Below, piece by piece: positions 1 through 6,594 of a stretch of DNA of 8,265 nt. The DNA is from Fidelibacterota bacterium. Its GTDB lineage: Bacteria; Fidelibacterota; UBA2242. Made by a program: the position numbers and the translations under genes. The notes under the pieces are model-generated. The model was given only the letters and a program-made list of their open reading frames with translations. It was not told the origin of the DNA and did no database searches. Position 1 is the stretch's first letter. The number at the start of each line of letters is the position of its first letter. The stretch is taken from the NCBI GenBank assembly GCA_003527965.1, contig DPVY01000128.1:1-8265 (forward strand), in the 5' to 3' direction.

Positions 1-854
1 TCCGTGAAGTATTTAGTGGCGGTGGATTTGGTGGTATTGAGGACCTCTTTGGCGGTGGTACCAGTCGTCGGTCACGGGGAGCCTCAAGATCCGGCAGTGA
101 TTTAAAGATAAAACTGCCGTTGACTTTGGAAGAAATAAATACCGGGGTTACTAAGAAAATTAAGATAAGGCGGATGGATATTTGTAAAACCTGCCAAGGG
201 GAAGGTGCAAAGCCCGGAACGTCGCGAATTACCTGCCCCGTCTGTCACGGCTCGGGAGAAGTCCGGGAAATATCCCGTTCAATCTTTGGTCAAATGGTAA
301 ACGTAAGACCTTGTAATAATTGTCATGGAGAAGGGTCTGTAGCGGAACAACGTTGTCCCGTTTGTGCCGGGGATGGCCGGATAAGGGATCAAAAAGAGAT
401 ATCGGTTCAGGTTCCGGCCGGTGTTAATTCCGGTAATTACCTGACTATGAGAGGAGAAGGGAATGCCGGTGTCCGCAAAGGTCCTCGTGGTGATCTTATA
501 GTTATTTTTGAAGAAAAAAACCATGCGATGTTTATTCGAAACAATGATGATATTTTTGTAAATCTGCATATATCAGCGGCAGAGGCTGTTTTAGGAACTG
601 ATCTGGAAATTCCAACTTTGAACGGTCGGGTCAGATTGACTATTCCTCCGGGAACGCAGCCGGGCAAAATGTTAAGGCTCAAAAACAAGGGCATTCCGCA
701 CCTGCATCATACAGGACGGGGCGATCAAATTGTTCGTATTGAAGTTGATATCCCTATAAACATAAGCGGGTCGGAGAAAAAAATGTACCAGGATTTGGTA
801 GAGTTAGAACAAAAACGAGGGCTGAAATTTGCCCGTTTCAGTAAAATTGAATAG
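1..854 (+). CDS. dnaJ: Chaperone protein DnaJ (Hsp40), 5'-truncated by window edge
   Basis: This is the J-domain co-chaperone that delivers unfolded clients to cytoplasmic DnaK and stimulates its ATPase. The frame is open from base 3 to the TAG at 852-854, giving about 283 residues. The J domain and the start of the Gly/Phe region (roughly 90-100 residues by comparison with the usual 370-380) lie outside the window. The visible part opens with a Gly/Phe-rich stretch (FSGGGFGG) and a short basic Ser/Arg segment. All four zinc-binding CxxCxGxG repeats follow (CKTCQGEG, CPVCHGSG, CNNCHGEG, CPVCAGDG; bases 183-390), and then the two C-terminal beta-barrel substrate-binding domains, with GRGDQIVRIEVDIP near the end. 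Every zinc ligand is present, so the product should be a full class A DnaJ. The preceding grpE or hrcA genes often found nearby cannot be checked. Identification is secure. Confidence 0.97.
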   Translation, partial: REVFSGGGFGGIEDLFGGGTSRRSRGASRSGSDLKIKLPLTLEEINTGVTKKIKIRRMDICKTCQGEGAKPGTSRITCPVCHGSGEVREISRSIFGQMVNVRPCNNCHGEGSVAEQRCPVCAGDGRIRDQKEISVQVPAGVNSGNYLTMRGEGNAGVRKGPRGDLIVIFEEKNHAMFIRNNDDIFVNLHISAAEAVLGTDLEIPTLNGRVRLTIPPGTQPGKMLRLKNKGIPHLHHTGRGDQIVRIEVDIPINISGSEKKMYQDLVELEQKRGLKFARFSKIE

Positions 855-910
855 CATGAAGATAACAATTTTAAATTGCTTATTAAATTGATTTTTATTT
901 ATATTTTAGA

Positions 911-1348
911 ATGCTAAATTTAACACGCCAGGAAAGGTTGGTTATCCAGTTTTTGGCGTTGTTTTTTCTAATTGGTTCGGGAATTCACTTTTATAAAAAT
1001 AAGGTAGCCCTTAGGAAATCCATCGTATTTATTGAGCAAGATGTTGAAGCCAGTGAATTTAAAGAACGTGCCCGGCAGATTGATTCGGTTTTTTTTGAAG
1101 GAGCGCAAAAACCGGGAAATTCCGGGTATTCTACGACTGAACGGAGTACCTTTAATAAGGTTAATTTGAACACGGCTACCGCGGAAGAACTTATGAGTTT
1201 GTCTAAGATTGGTAAGGTTACAGCTCAGCGTATTTTAGATTATCGCAATGAGCAGGGACACTTTAAAAGTGTTGATGAACTGCTGAACGTAAAGGGGATA
1301 GGAGCAAAGACCTTAGAACGTATTAAAGGAGAGGTTACCATTGAGTAA
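911..1348 (+). CDS. Membrane-anchored helix-hairpin-helix protein, ComEA-like
   Basis: This 145-residue protein has one N-terminal hydrophobic segment (about residues 9-27), a charged linker (28-82) and a C-terminal tandem helix-hairpin-helix domain (about 84-145). The domain opens with the ComEA-type phrase NLNTATAEEL, and its two hairpins are SKIGKVTA and KGIGAKTL. In ComEA this domain binds double-stranded DNA without sequence preference on the outer face of the inner membrane during natural transformation. The layout here (anchor, linker, HhH) matches ComEA. Secreted HhH domains also occur in proteins with no proven DNA-uptake role, so function is inferred. The ATG lies 56 bases after dnaJ with no clear ribosome binding site. 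The 3' end overlaps the next gene by 8 bases, which suggests translational coupling. Its position directly before PilM/PilN-like genes strengthens a competence or pilus-related role. Confidence 0.85.
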   Translation: MLNLTRQERLVIQFLALFFLIGSGIHFYKNKVALRKSIVFIEQDVEASEFKERARQIDSVFFEGAQKPGNSGYSTTERSTFNKVNLNTATAEELMSLSKIGKVTAQRILDYRNEQGHFKSVDELLNVKGIGAKTLERIKGEVTIE

Positions 1349-2117
1349 AGAAGTTGCAGAGCGTTTTGATGACATTTCGCAGTATAAGCCAACAGCGGTT
1401 AAGACCTTGAATTATTTAATTGCATTACTGGCTCTTATATTGATAATTGTCATCTATGTTCCCACGGTGATTTGGGAAGAAGAAGATCAAATTCGGAACG
1501 AGGGGCGCCGAAGAATGACTGTTTTAAATGAGGTTGAAAAATATTATCACCAGATGACCGGTAAATATCACACAGATCCTATTGCCGTTATGAAAATAGT
1601 CAGTGCTGTAAGAGATAGCACCATGGCCGATAGTAATTTTTTCGGGGAACAGAAAGTGAAGTTGGATATTGGCGACTTTACAATGAATGTTCCTAAGAAT
1701 TTTTATATGCTTTTTGATACCACATTTGCCTTTTCCTATAAGCGGAAAGATACTTTGATTGATACAACCTATAAGGTGACGAAGTGGAATTCGGAATTGT
1801 TTACCCATGATACACTCTATATACTTTCAAGTCGCTGGAAACAAATCAAATCCGATTCCTCATATCGGGATGTACTCGGTGTCGAAACTTCGCAGCGAAT
1901 TGCGGAAAATACATATTACCACCCCTATTATTTAACAGAAAAATTTGCATATAGCCCCCTGGTTAGTGAACAGTACCTTATAACAGCAGATTCGGGCAGC
2001 TACAAAATTAAGGATCCGTTAAAAGGTAAATACCGGGAATCTCGTTTCCTGGTCTTTGCATTCAAAGACACCTGCCACGGCTGGATTGAAGACGACCAGA
2101 AAAGCTGGGCTAAATAA
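1341..2117 (+). CDS. Unrecognised single-pass membrane protein with a pseudopilin-like stretch
   Basis: I do not recognise this 258-residue protein as a named family. The TTG start is supported by a good ribosome binding site (AGGAG at 1327-1331 and GAGG at 1331-1334) and overlaps the HhH gene by 8 bases. About 21 polar residues precede one transmembrane helix (about 22-44), predicting a cytoplasmic N-terminus and a periplasmic body. A charged helix follows (about 46-75) and ends in KYYHQMTGKY, which recalls the Tyr/Gly-Tyr stretch after the long helix of type II pseudopilins. No prepilin-peptidase site (G followed by F/M and E) precedes the hydrophobic segment, so it is not a standard pilin. 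The rest (about 105-258) looks beta-rich, with repeated Asp-Thr turns (DTTFAF, DTLIDTTYKV, HDTLYI) and a final SW. Lying between ComEA-like and PilM-like genes, it is probably a periplasm-facing part of the same machine; this is inference. Confidence 0.8.
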   Translation: MSKEVAERFDDISQYKPTAVKTLNYLIALLALILIIVIYVPTVIWEEEDQIRNEGRRRMTVLNEVEKYYHQMTGKYHTDPIAVMKIVSAVRDSTMADSNFFGEQKVKLDIGDFTMNVPKNFYMLFDTTFAFSYKRKDTLIDTTYKVTKWNSELFTHDTLYILSSRWKQIKSDSSYRDVLGVETSQRIAENTYYHPYYLTEKFAYSPLVSEQYLITADSGSYKIKDPLKGKYRESRFLVFAFKDTCHGWIEDDQKSWAK

Positions 2118-2142
2118 ATTACGACTAAAAATTGAGTCGAAA

Positions 2143-3093
2143 ATGATATGTATCAGCCTATCTGAAGAATTTATGCGATTTGGGCAGCTGCTTAAAGATC
2201 ATGATGAATATTCCATAGAAATTGTCCGAAAAAAACACCTTTCAACGCTATTTAACCCATCAAATATTAATAATCCGGCGTTAGCGGCAAATTTGAAAAA
2301 ATTATTTCAGGAAATGCGGGCAGACCTGCCTTTTTCGGATGACCATATTGCGCTGGCGTTACCCCCGGAATGGTTCGATTTGAGTCGTAATAGTGTTGAT
2401 AAAGGATTGTCCCCGGAGAATATTGCAAAGGTACTCGATTGGAATGCGGCAAAACGTCTTGGAGCAGTTGCTGAACAAAAATTTATTCAACATTATCCCT
2501 TGCAAAGTCCGACTAATGCGGATCCGGAGTACCTTTCGGTATCCTATTTTAAGGACTTAGGTAAGTTATTGCAAAATGCTGCGGAACCGGCGGGATTCAA
2601 GATTCAGATCATTGATATAAATTTATTCAGTGCCGCCGCTGCTTTGGAAAGATTGGAGCAGATTGGAAAAAATAAAAAGTGGGGTGTCTGCCTGGTTGGA
2701 GAACAAAAACATTCTCTAATAGTAATTGATTCCGGCGAATTTCGTCAACTCATTCAATTTGAAATCAACGACCTTGAAAATTATTCCATCTTGAGATCAT
2801 CTTCTGCGGATGATATAGGCGAAAAAATTGTTTCAGAAATTAATGGAATCCGTACTTTTGCAAGTGATAGTTTAAGTAGTGTCGACAGGCTATATTATTA
2901 CAGTCACAATGTGGATTCAGGGTTTTTTAATATGCTTTTAACTTATGATATTGCTAATCTTAAAACGGTAAATCCTTTTAAAAATATAAAACCGGTCAAT
3001 ATGTATGCAGATGACGGTGATGGTATTGGAGCTATGTGTCAGTTTATTGATTTACTTGGTCTGATGTTTCGTGAAATACCAGAGGATGCATGA
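2143..3093 (+). CDS. Divergent PilM/GspL-type actin-like platform protein
   Basis: This 316-residue protein has no transmembrane segment and should be cytoplasmic. Its architecture follows PilM, the actin-fold protein that sits under the membrane and binds the N-terminus of PilN. A first strand pair is MICISLSEEF. The text DHIALALPPEWF (67-78) and a helix PENIAKVLDWNAAKRLGA (91-108) correspond to the PilM stretch around its 'lw~~~~yip' region. GFKIQIIDINLFSAAAALE (151-169) matches the subdomain hinge. A late strand is followed by NPF (277-279), a phrase common in PilM. The glycines and aspartates of the actin phosphate loops and the adenosine-motif GG are not evident, so nucleotide binding is doubtful, as in GspL. 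The ATG at 2143 is chosen because it lies 25 bases after the upstream stop and gives a natural N-terminal strand; its ribosome binding site is weak. Homology rests on pattern reading, not a search. Confidence 0.72.
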   Translation: MICISLSEEFMRFGQLLKDHDEYSIEIVRKKHLSTLFNPSNINNPALAANLKKLFQEMRADLPFSDDHIALALPPEWFDLSRNSVDKGLSPENIAKVLDWNAAKRLGAVAEQKFIQHYPLQSPTNADPEYLSVSYFKDLGKLLQNAAEPAGFKIQIIDINLFSAAAALERLEQIGKNKKWGVCLVGEQKHSLIVIDSGEFRQLIQFEINDLENYSILRSSSADDIGEKIVSEINGIRTFASDSLSSVDRLYYYSHNVDSGFFNMLLTYDIANLKTVNPFKNIKPVNMYADDGDGIGAMCQFIDLLGLMFREIPEDA

Positions 3094-4217
3094 TGATACG
3101 GTTGAATTTAGCAAATGTACCGGGCTTACAGGGTGAGGAAATACCGACTATCGTTGATTTGGAAGGTTTGACTCCTGATCTACCATCGGAGCCACTCCCT
3201 GAAAAAGAGATGGAATTTGCTCCCGAGCAAGCGCCGGCAGAACCTTCTGAAGAGCCGGTTGTTGAAATAAAACCTACTCAGCCCGTTGATGAAGATCTTT
3301 TCAAACAAGCTGAAGATAACCTGGATTTAATCGAACAGGCTGAGCAAGAGGAATATATACATAAACCTACTTCACCACCGCCGGTTAAACCTGAAAAAGG
3401 GCCGGTTGGAAAAAAACATCGTCGTCCGATATTGCGGCTGGCTATTTTAGCGGTGGTTGTTTTAGTAATCCTGGCCGCATTCTGGAGCTATCGACAGAGG
3501 TTATTTATCGAAGAACAGGTAGTTAAAACTGCCCAAAAGCCGGCTTCTCAGATTTCCAATGCTGTAAAATCTGTCCGACCGATGCCCAGGTATACCGAAC
3601 CGAGTGGAATTAGTGAAGAGTATATTTATCATGTTAACACAGGGCAAAACAGATTGCAGATTGCCGCCGAAGTACTATCTCAATTTCCCGCAAATTCCAA
3701 ATTGCAATATTTACGTGTAAAAAATGACAAAGTCAGCTTTATCGTATATGTCGTTAATGAACAGGATCTGCTTCGTCTGAAGAGTTATTTTTCTAACGAA
3801 AATCGCTTTGCATCACCGGAAGTCTTCTTCGCAGAGCGAACAAATAAAGTTGCCGGAAATCCAATAGAAATTATGGCTATTGTTAGATTTTACATATCTG
3901 AATGTCAGGAAACAAAGGGGTATCGATACTTCACAGATCGGCAGTTATCCCAATATGTGTGGCAAACTGGGCTTACTTCAGGTGTAGATATGCAGCCGAT
4001 GAAGATTTCCAGCAAGGAAATAACTTCAATTAGGAATGGAAATATTGCCGGGAACGGAGCTGTAAATAATGTTAATCGACTGCTTAATGAATTAGCAATG
4101 ATCCGGGATAATATGGAATGCGGCGTAATCTCAATAACCGGCACGCTTGATAATTCAATATCTGGAACAATGCTCGATTACAATCTGGATACTGTAATAT
4201 ATCCCGGTAACATGTAA
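3093..4217 (+). CDS. PilN-like inner-membrane protein, probably fused to a PilO-like domain
   Basis: The protein is 374 residues from ATG 3093, which is preferred to ATG 3090 because AGAGG (3081-3085) then sits 7 bases upstream; it overlaps the previous stop by one base (TGATG). The N-terminus MIRLNLA resembles the cytoplasmic INLLP-type motif by which PilN binds PilM. A long acidic, Pro-rich and probably disordered linker follows (about 8-105), then a basic cluster GKKHRR, one transmembrane helix (about 113-132) and a periplasmic part. Residues about 174-269 follow the PilN pattern (helix, QFPANSKLQYLRV, a strand pair, helix DLLRLKSYFSNENRF, strands). Residues about 274-370 follow PilO (gl...P, a G-x-V turn, helix NRLLNELAMIRD, strands ending TVIY). 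PilN and PilO are usually separate genes and heterodimerise, so this may be a natural fusion. The gene is coupled to the PilM-like gene and lies one base before rsmD. Family assignment is good; the PilO part is less sure. Confidence 0.7.
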   Translation: MIRLNLANVPGLQGEEIPTIVDLEGLTPDLPSEPLPEKEMEFAPEQAPAEPSEEPVVEIKPTQPVDEDLFKQAEDNLDLIEQAEQEEYIHKPTSPPPVKPEKGPVGKKHRRPILRLAILAVVVLVILAAFWSYRQRLFIEEQVVKTAQKPASQISNAVKSVRPMPRYTEPSGISEEYIYHVNTGQNRLQIAAEVLSQFPANSKLQYLRVKNDKVSFIVYVVNEQDLLRLKSYFSNENRFASPEVFFAERTNKVAGNPIEIMAIVRFYISECQETKGYRYFTDRQLSQYVWQTGLTSGVDMQPMKISSKEITSIRNGNIAGNGAVNNVNRLLNELAMIRDNMECGVISITGTLDNSISGTMLDYNLDTVIYPGNM

Positions 4218-4218
4218 A

Positions 4219-4743
4219 ATGATTCGAATTATATCCGGTTTATATAAAGGCCATAAAATTAAAACCAATAATAATCCTTCCTTAAGACCTACCCAGGACA
4301 GAGTGAAAGAGACATTGTTTTCCGTGTTAAATGATGTTGAGGATTATCGGGTAATTGATTTATTTGCTGGCTCCGGCAACCTTGGTCTGGAGGCGATTTC
4401 CCGGGGTGCCTGTTTTTGCACTATGGTAGAAAAAGATGCCCGGCAGGTTCAACTGATTCAGGAAAATGTAAGCCGCTTAGATATAAAAGGAAATGTTAAA
4501 ATTCTGCACATTGACGTACTGCGGTTTTTGAGTATGAAACCGGAAGCGGATTTGGTTTTTGCCGATCCTCCTTATAAGTACAGATATCTTGACCGTTTAT
4601 TTCAAGGGTTTGAAAAATTGTCAGAAGGAACAAAAATTGTTCTCGAAAGTGATAAAAATATTGAAATTTATCCGTCTTTTATGACAAAAATGATTTCTCA
4701 AAAAATTATTGGTGAAACGAGTTTATCGTTTTTTAGGGTGTAA
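4219..4743 (+). CDS. rsmD: 16S rRNA (guanine(966)-N2)-methyltransferase RsmD
   Basis: RsmD transfers a methyl group from S-adenosylmethionine to N2 of G966 in 16S rRNA during small-subunit assembly in the cytoplasm. The 174-residue length is slightly below the usual 180-200. The N-terminus MIRIISGLYKG and the RPTQDRVKE box (23-31) are characteristic of the family. DLFAGSGNLGLEA (47-59) is the SAM-binding loop, E71 is the acidic residue at the end of the second strand, and DPPY (116-119) is the catalytic motif of exocyclic-amine methyltransferases. The start follows the upstream stop after one base with no strong ribosome binding site, so translation is probably coupled to the PilN-like gene. 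The gene is directly abutted to coaD (TAAATG), a very common bacterial pairing. Identification is confident. Confidence 0.95.
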   Translation: MIRIISGLYKGHKIKTNNNPSLRPTQDRVKETLFSVLNDVEDYRVIDLFAGSGNLGLEAISRGACFCTMVEKDARQVQLIQENVSRLDIKGNVKILHIDVLRFLSMKPEADLVFADPPYKYRYLDRLFQGFEKLSEGTKIVLESDKNIEIYPSFMTKMISQKIIGETSLSFFRV

Positions 4744-5229
4744 ATGAAGTTAGCAATTTATCCCGGGACATTTGATCCCATAACCAACGGACATCTTGAT
4801 ATTCTTGAACGGGCGGCAGCAGTATTTGAGACTGTATATATCGCCGTTGCAAATAATATTCACAAGGATCCGCTCTTTTCTACGGAAGAACGAATTCGTA
4901 TGATTAAATCCTGCACTTTGCATTATCCCAATGTGAGAATTGCGCAGTTCGACGGACTTGTTGTGGATTTAGCTCAGGAAGTTGGGGCGTCGATTATAAT
5001 TCGGGGATTGCGGGCAATATCGGATTTTGATTATGAATTTCAGATGGCACTTATGAATCGTCATATGAATGATAAGATCGATACGGTATTTTTCATGCCC
5101 CATGAAGATTATACCTATTTAAGTTCCAGCACAGTCCGGGAAATCGTCCGGCTTGGCGGAGATGTGAGCGCATTTGTGCCCAAATATGTTAAAGAAGAAT
5201 TAATCAGGAAACTCAGGAATACGCAATGA
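4744..5229 (+). CDS. coaD: Phosphopantetheine adenylyltransferase CoaD
   Basis: CoaD catalyses the fourth step of coenzyme A biosynthesis, joining 4'-phosphopantetheine and ATP to give dephospho-CoA and pyrophosphate. The 161-residue length is typical. YPGTFDPITNGHLD (6-19) contains the TxGH nucleotidyltransferase signature, with H17 in the position that binds the ATP phosphates. IIRGLRAISDFDYE (85-98) is the pantetheine-site stretch, and YLSSSTVRE (125-133) is the C-terminal ATP-binding motif. The ATG follows the rsmD stop with no gap, and AGGG (4735-4738) serves as ribosome binding site 5 bases upstream. The last four bases overlap pta. Neighbouring pta uses CoA, so the pair makes and uses the same cofactor, although rsmD-coaD adjacency alone is widespread. 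Identification is secure. Confidence 0.98.
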   Translation: MKLAIYPGTFDPITNGHLDILERAAAVFETVYIAVANNIHKDPLFSTEERIRMIKSCTLHYPNVRIAQFDGLVVDLAQEVGASIIIRGLRAISDFDYEFQMALMNRHMNDKIDTVFFMPHEDYTYLSSSTVREIVRLGGDVSAFVPKYVKEELIRKLRNTQ

Positions 5230-6203
5230 AATTATTAGAGGATATTCGAGAACAGGCTAAAAAGAAGAGCAAGCGAATTGTATTACCGGAAGCTCATGAT
5301 GAACGCGTCTTAAAAGCAGCCGAAATATTGACCAGGGAAAAAATCGCTTCCGTTATATTAATTGGCGCTGAGCAGGATATCGCCAAACATGCCGAAAAAT
5401 TAGGTGTTGCATTGGATAGCGTGAAAATTATTCATCCGGAATCCTTTGAGCATATGAATTCCTTTGCGGAAAGATATTTTGAAAAGCGTAAGCATAAAGG
5501 CGTTACTCTTGATCAAGCCGGGAAAATCATGCTTGATCCAAGTTTTTTTGGCGCCATGATGGTTGAGCAGGATCTTGCCGACGGATGCGTTTCCGGAGCG
5601 GATACAACAACCGGAACGGTAATGAGAGCGGCGATTCATATTATCGGCACTCATCCCGATACTCCGACCGTATCCAGCGATTTTTTCATGATATCATCTG
5701 ATGAAAAAAATATTTGGAGTTTTGCAGATTGTGCGGTAATGCCTGATCCAACGGCTGAACAGCTGGCCGATATCGCTATTGCTACGGCCGAGACACACCG
5801 GAAAGTCATTCAGGAAGAACCACGGGTGGCGATGTTATCCTTCTCCACAAAGGGAAGCGCAAGCCATGCTCTGGTAGATAAAGTACTTAAGGCGACTGAA
5901 ATCGTTAAGCAAAGATGCCCTGATCTGATGATTGACGGTGAATTACAACTGGACGCCGCTATTGTGGCGGGGATCGGGAAACGAAAAGCGCCCGGAAGTC
6001 AAGTTGCCGGGAAAGCCAATGTCCTGATTTTTCCGGATCTTAATGCCGGAAATATCGGATACAAATTAGCCCAGCGGATTGGGGGATGTGAAGCCGTCGG
6101 ACCCATCATTCAGGGTTTAAAAAAACCGATGAACGATTTATCCCGCGGGTGCAGTATTGATGACATTGTCAATGTAGCCGCAATTTTATGTAATATGACT
6201 TAA
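5226..6203 (+). CDS. pta: Phosphate acetyltransferase (phosphotransacetylase)
   Basis: Pta interconverts acetyl-CoA plus phosphate with acetyl phosphate plus CoA in the cytoplasm, linking carbon flow to ATP formation with acetate kinase. At 325 residues this is the short form, containing only the catalytic PTA_PTB domain and no N-terminal regulatory domain. Diagnostic stretches are RIVLPEAHDERVLKAA (17-32), SGADTTTGTVMRA (123-135), ADCAVMPDPTAEQLADIA (167-184), SFSTKGSASH (205-214), DGELQLDAA (237-245) and KAPGSQVAGKANVLIFPDL (254-272), followed by NAGNIGYK. Phosphate butyryltransferase is related, but these motifs favour Pta. The ATG overlaps the coaD stop (ATGA), and AGGA at 5215-5218 is well placed 7 bases upstream. 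Acetate kinase, the usual partner, is not in the window; fmdB follows instead. Identification is secure. Confidence 0.96.
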   Translation: MKLLEDIREQAKKKSKRIVLPEAHDERVLKAAEILTREKIASVILIGAEQDIAKHAEKLGVALDSVKIIHPESFEHMNSFAERYFEKRKHKGVTLDQAGKIMLDPSFFGAMMVEQDLADGCVSGADTTTGTVMRAAIHIIGTHPDTPTVSSDFFMISSDEKNIWSFADCAVMPDPTAEQLADIAIATAETHRKVIQEEPRVAMLSFSTKGSASHALVDKVLKATEIVKQRCPDLMIDGELQLDAAIVAGIGKRKAPGSQVAGKANVLIFPDLNAGNIGYKLAQRIGGCEAVGPIIQGLKKPMNDLSRGCSIDDIVNVAAILCNMT

Positions 6204-6218
6204 GGAATAGGAACAAAA

Positions 6219-6518
6219 ATGCCGACATACGAATATTTATGTGAAAACTGCAGTTACAAATTTGAATCCTTTCAGAGTATGAGTTCTGAACCGATTAAAA
6301 TTTGTCCGAAATGCGGACTATCAACAGTAACGCGACTTATTAGCGGCGGAACGGGTTTAATCTTTAAAGGTTCCGGCTTTTATATAACGGATTATGCTAA
6401 AAAAAACAATAGCATTTCAACATCTCAACCGAAACCTTCTGCTGTTGAGCCAGTAAAAAAGTCCAAAACCGAATCTAAACCCGGGAAAAGCAAATCGATC
6501 AAAGCCGACAATAAGTAA
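6219..6518 (+). CDS. FmdB-family zinc-ribbon protein
   Basis: This small protein of 99 residues begins with the FmdB/CxxC_CxxC_SSSS signature MPTYEYLCENC. Two CxxC pairs (C8/C11 and C29/C32, the second in CPKCG) should bind one zinc ion. The family's second conserved patch, KGSGFYITDYA (50-60), is also present. The family is named after a putative regulator of formamidase in a methylotroph, but its general role is not settled, so no target is proposed. The C-terminal 39 residues or so are Lys, Ser and Pro rich, low in complexity and probably disordered. AGGAATAGGA just upstream is a good ribosome binding site. The gene is last in the long + strand run and ends 16 bases before the terminator stem. 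Confidence 0.92.
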   Translation: MPTYEYLCENCSYKFESFQSMSSEPIKICPKCGLSTVTRLISGGTGLIFKGSGFYITDYAKKNNSISTSQPKPSAVEPVKKSKTESKPGKSKSIKADNK

Positions 6519-6534
6519 ATATTTCCCGGAATAT

Positions 6535-6571
6535 AAAAACGCTCTTTCTTTAATGGAAAGAGCGTTTTTTT
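6535..6571 (+). terminator. Rho-independent terminator, probably bidirectional
   Basis: A GC-containing stem of 9 perfect base pairs (6540-6548 with 6556-6564, CGCTCTTTC / GAAAGAGCG) closes a 7-base loop (TTTAATG) and is followed by seven T residues. The left flank carries five A residues that can extend the stem and would form a T-run in - strand transcripts. It ends the + strand operon after the fmdB-family gene and can also end the convergent small membrane-protein gene, whose stop codon is 24 bases away. Confidence 0.93.
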
Positions 6572-6594
6572 ATTGAACTATTAATAGCCGAATA

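Noticed and set aside
120..122. TTG as a start codon for the first reading frame
   Set aside because: The frame is open back to base 3 and encodes the DnaJ Gly/Phe region, so the codon is internal Leu.
876..905. TTGCTT-18 bases-TATATT as a promoter for the ComEA-like gene
   Set aside because: The -35 matches only 3 of 6 and the implied transcript would start at or inside the ATG at 911; in AT-rich sequence this is likely chance.
1341..2117. Canonical type IV pilin or pseudopilin
   Set aside because: No prepilin peptidase cleavage motif before the hydrophobic helix, and about 21 residues precede it.
2056..2142. Upstream TTG extension of the PilM-like gene
   Set aside because: It would overlap the previous gene by 62 bases, has no ribosome binding site and adds a basic stretch unlike PilM; ATG 2143 is preferred.
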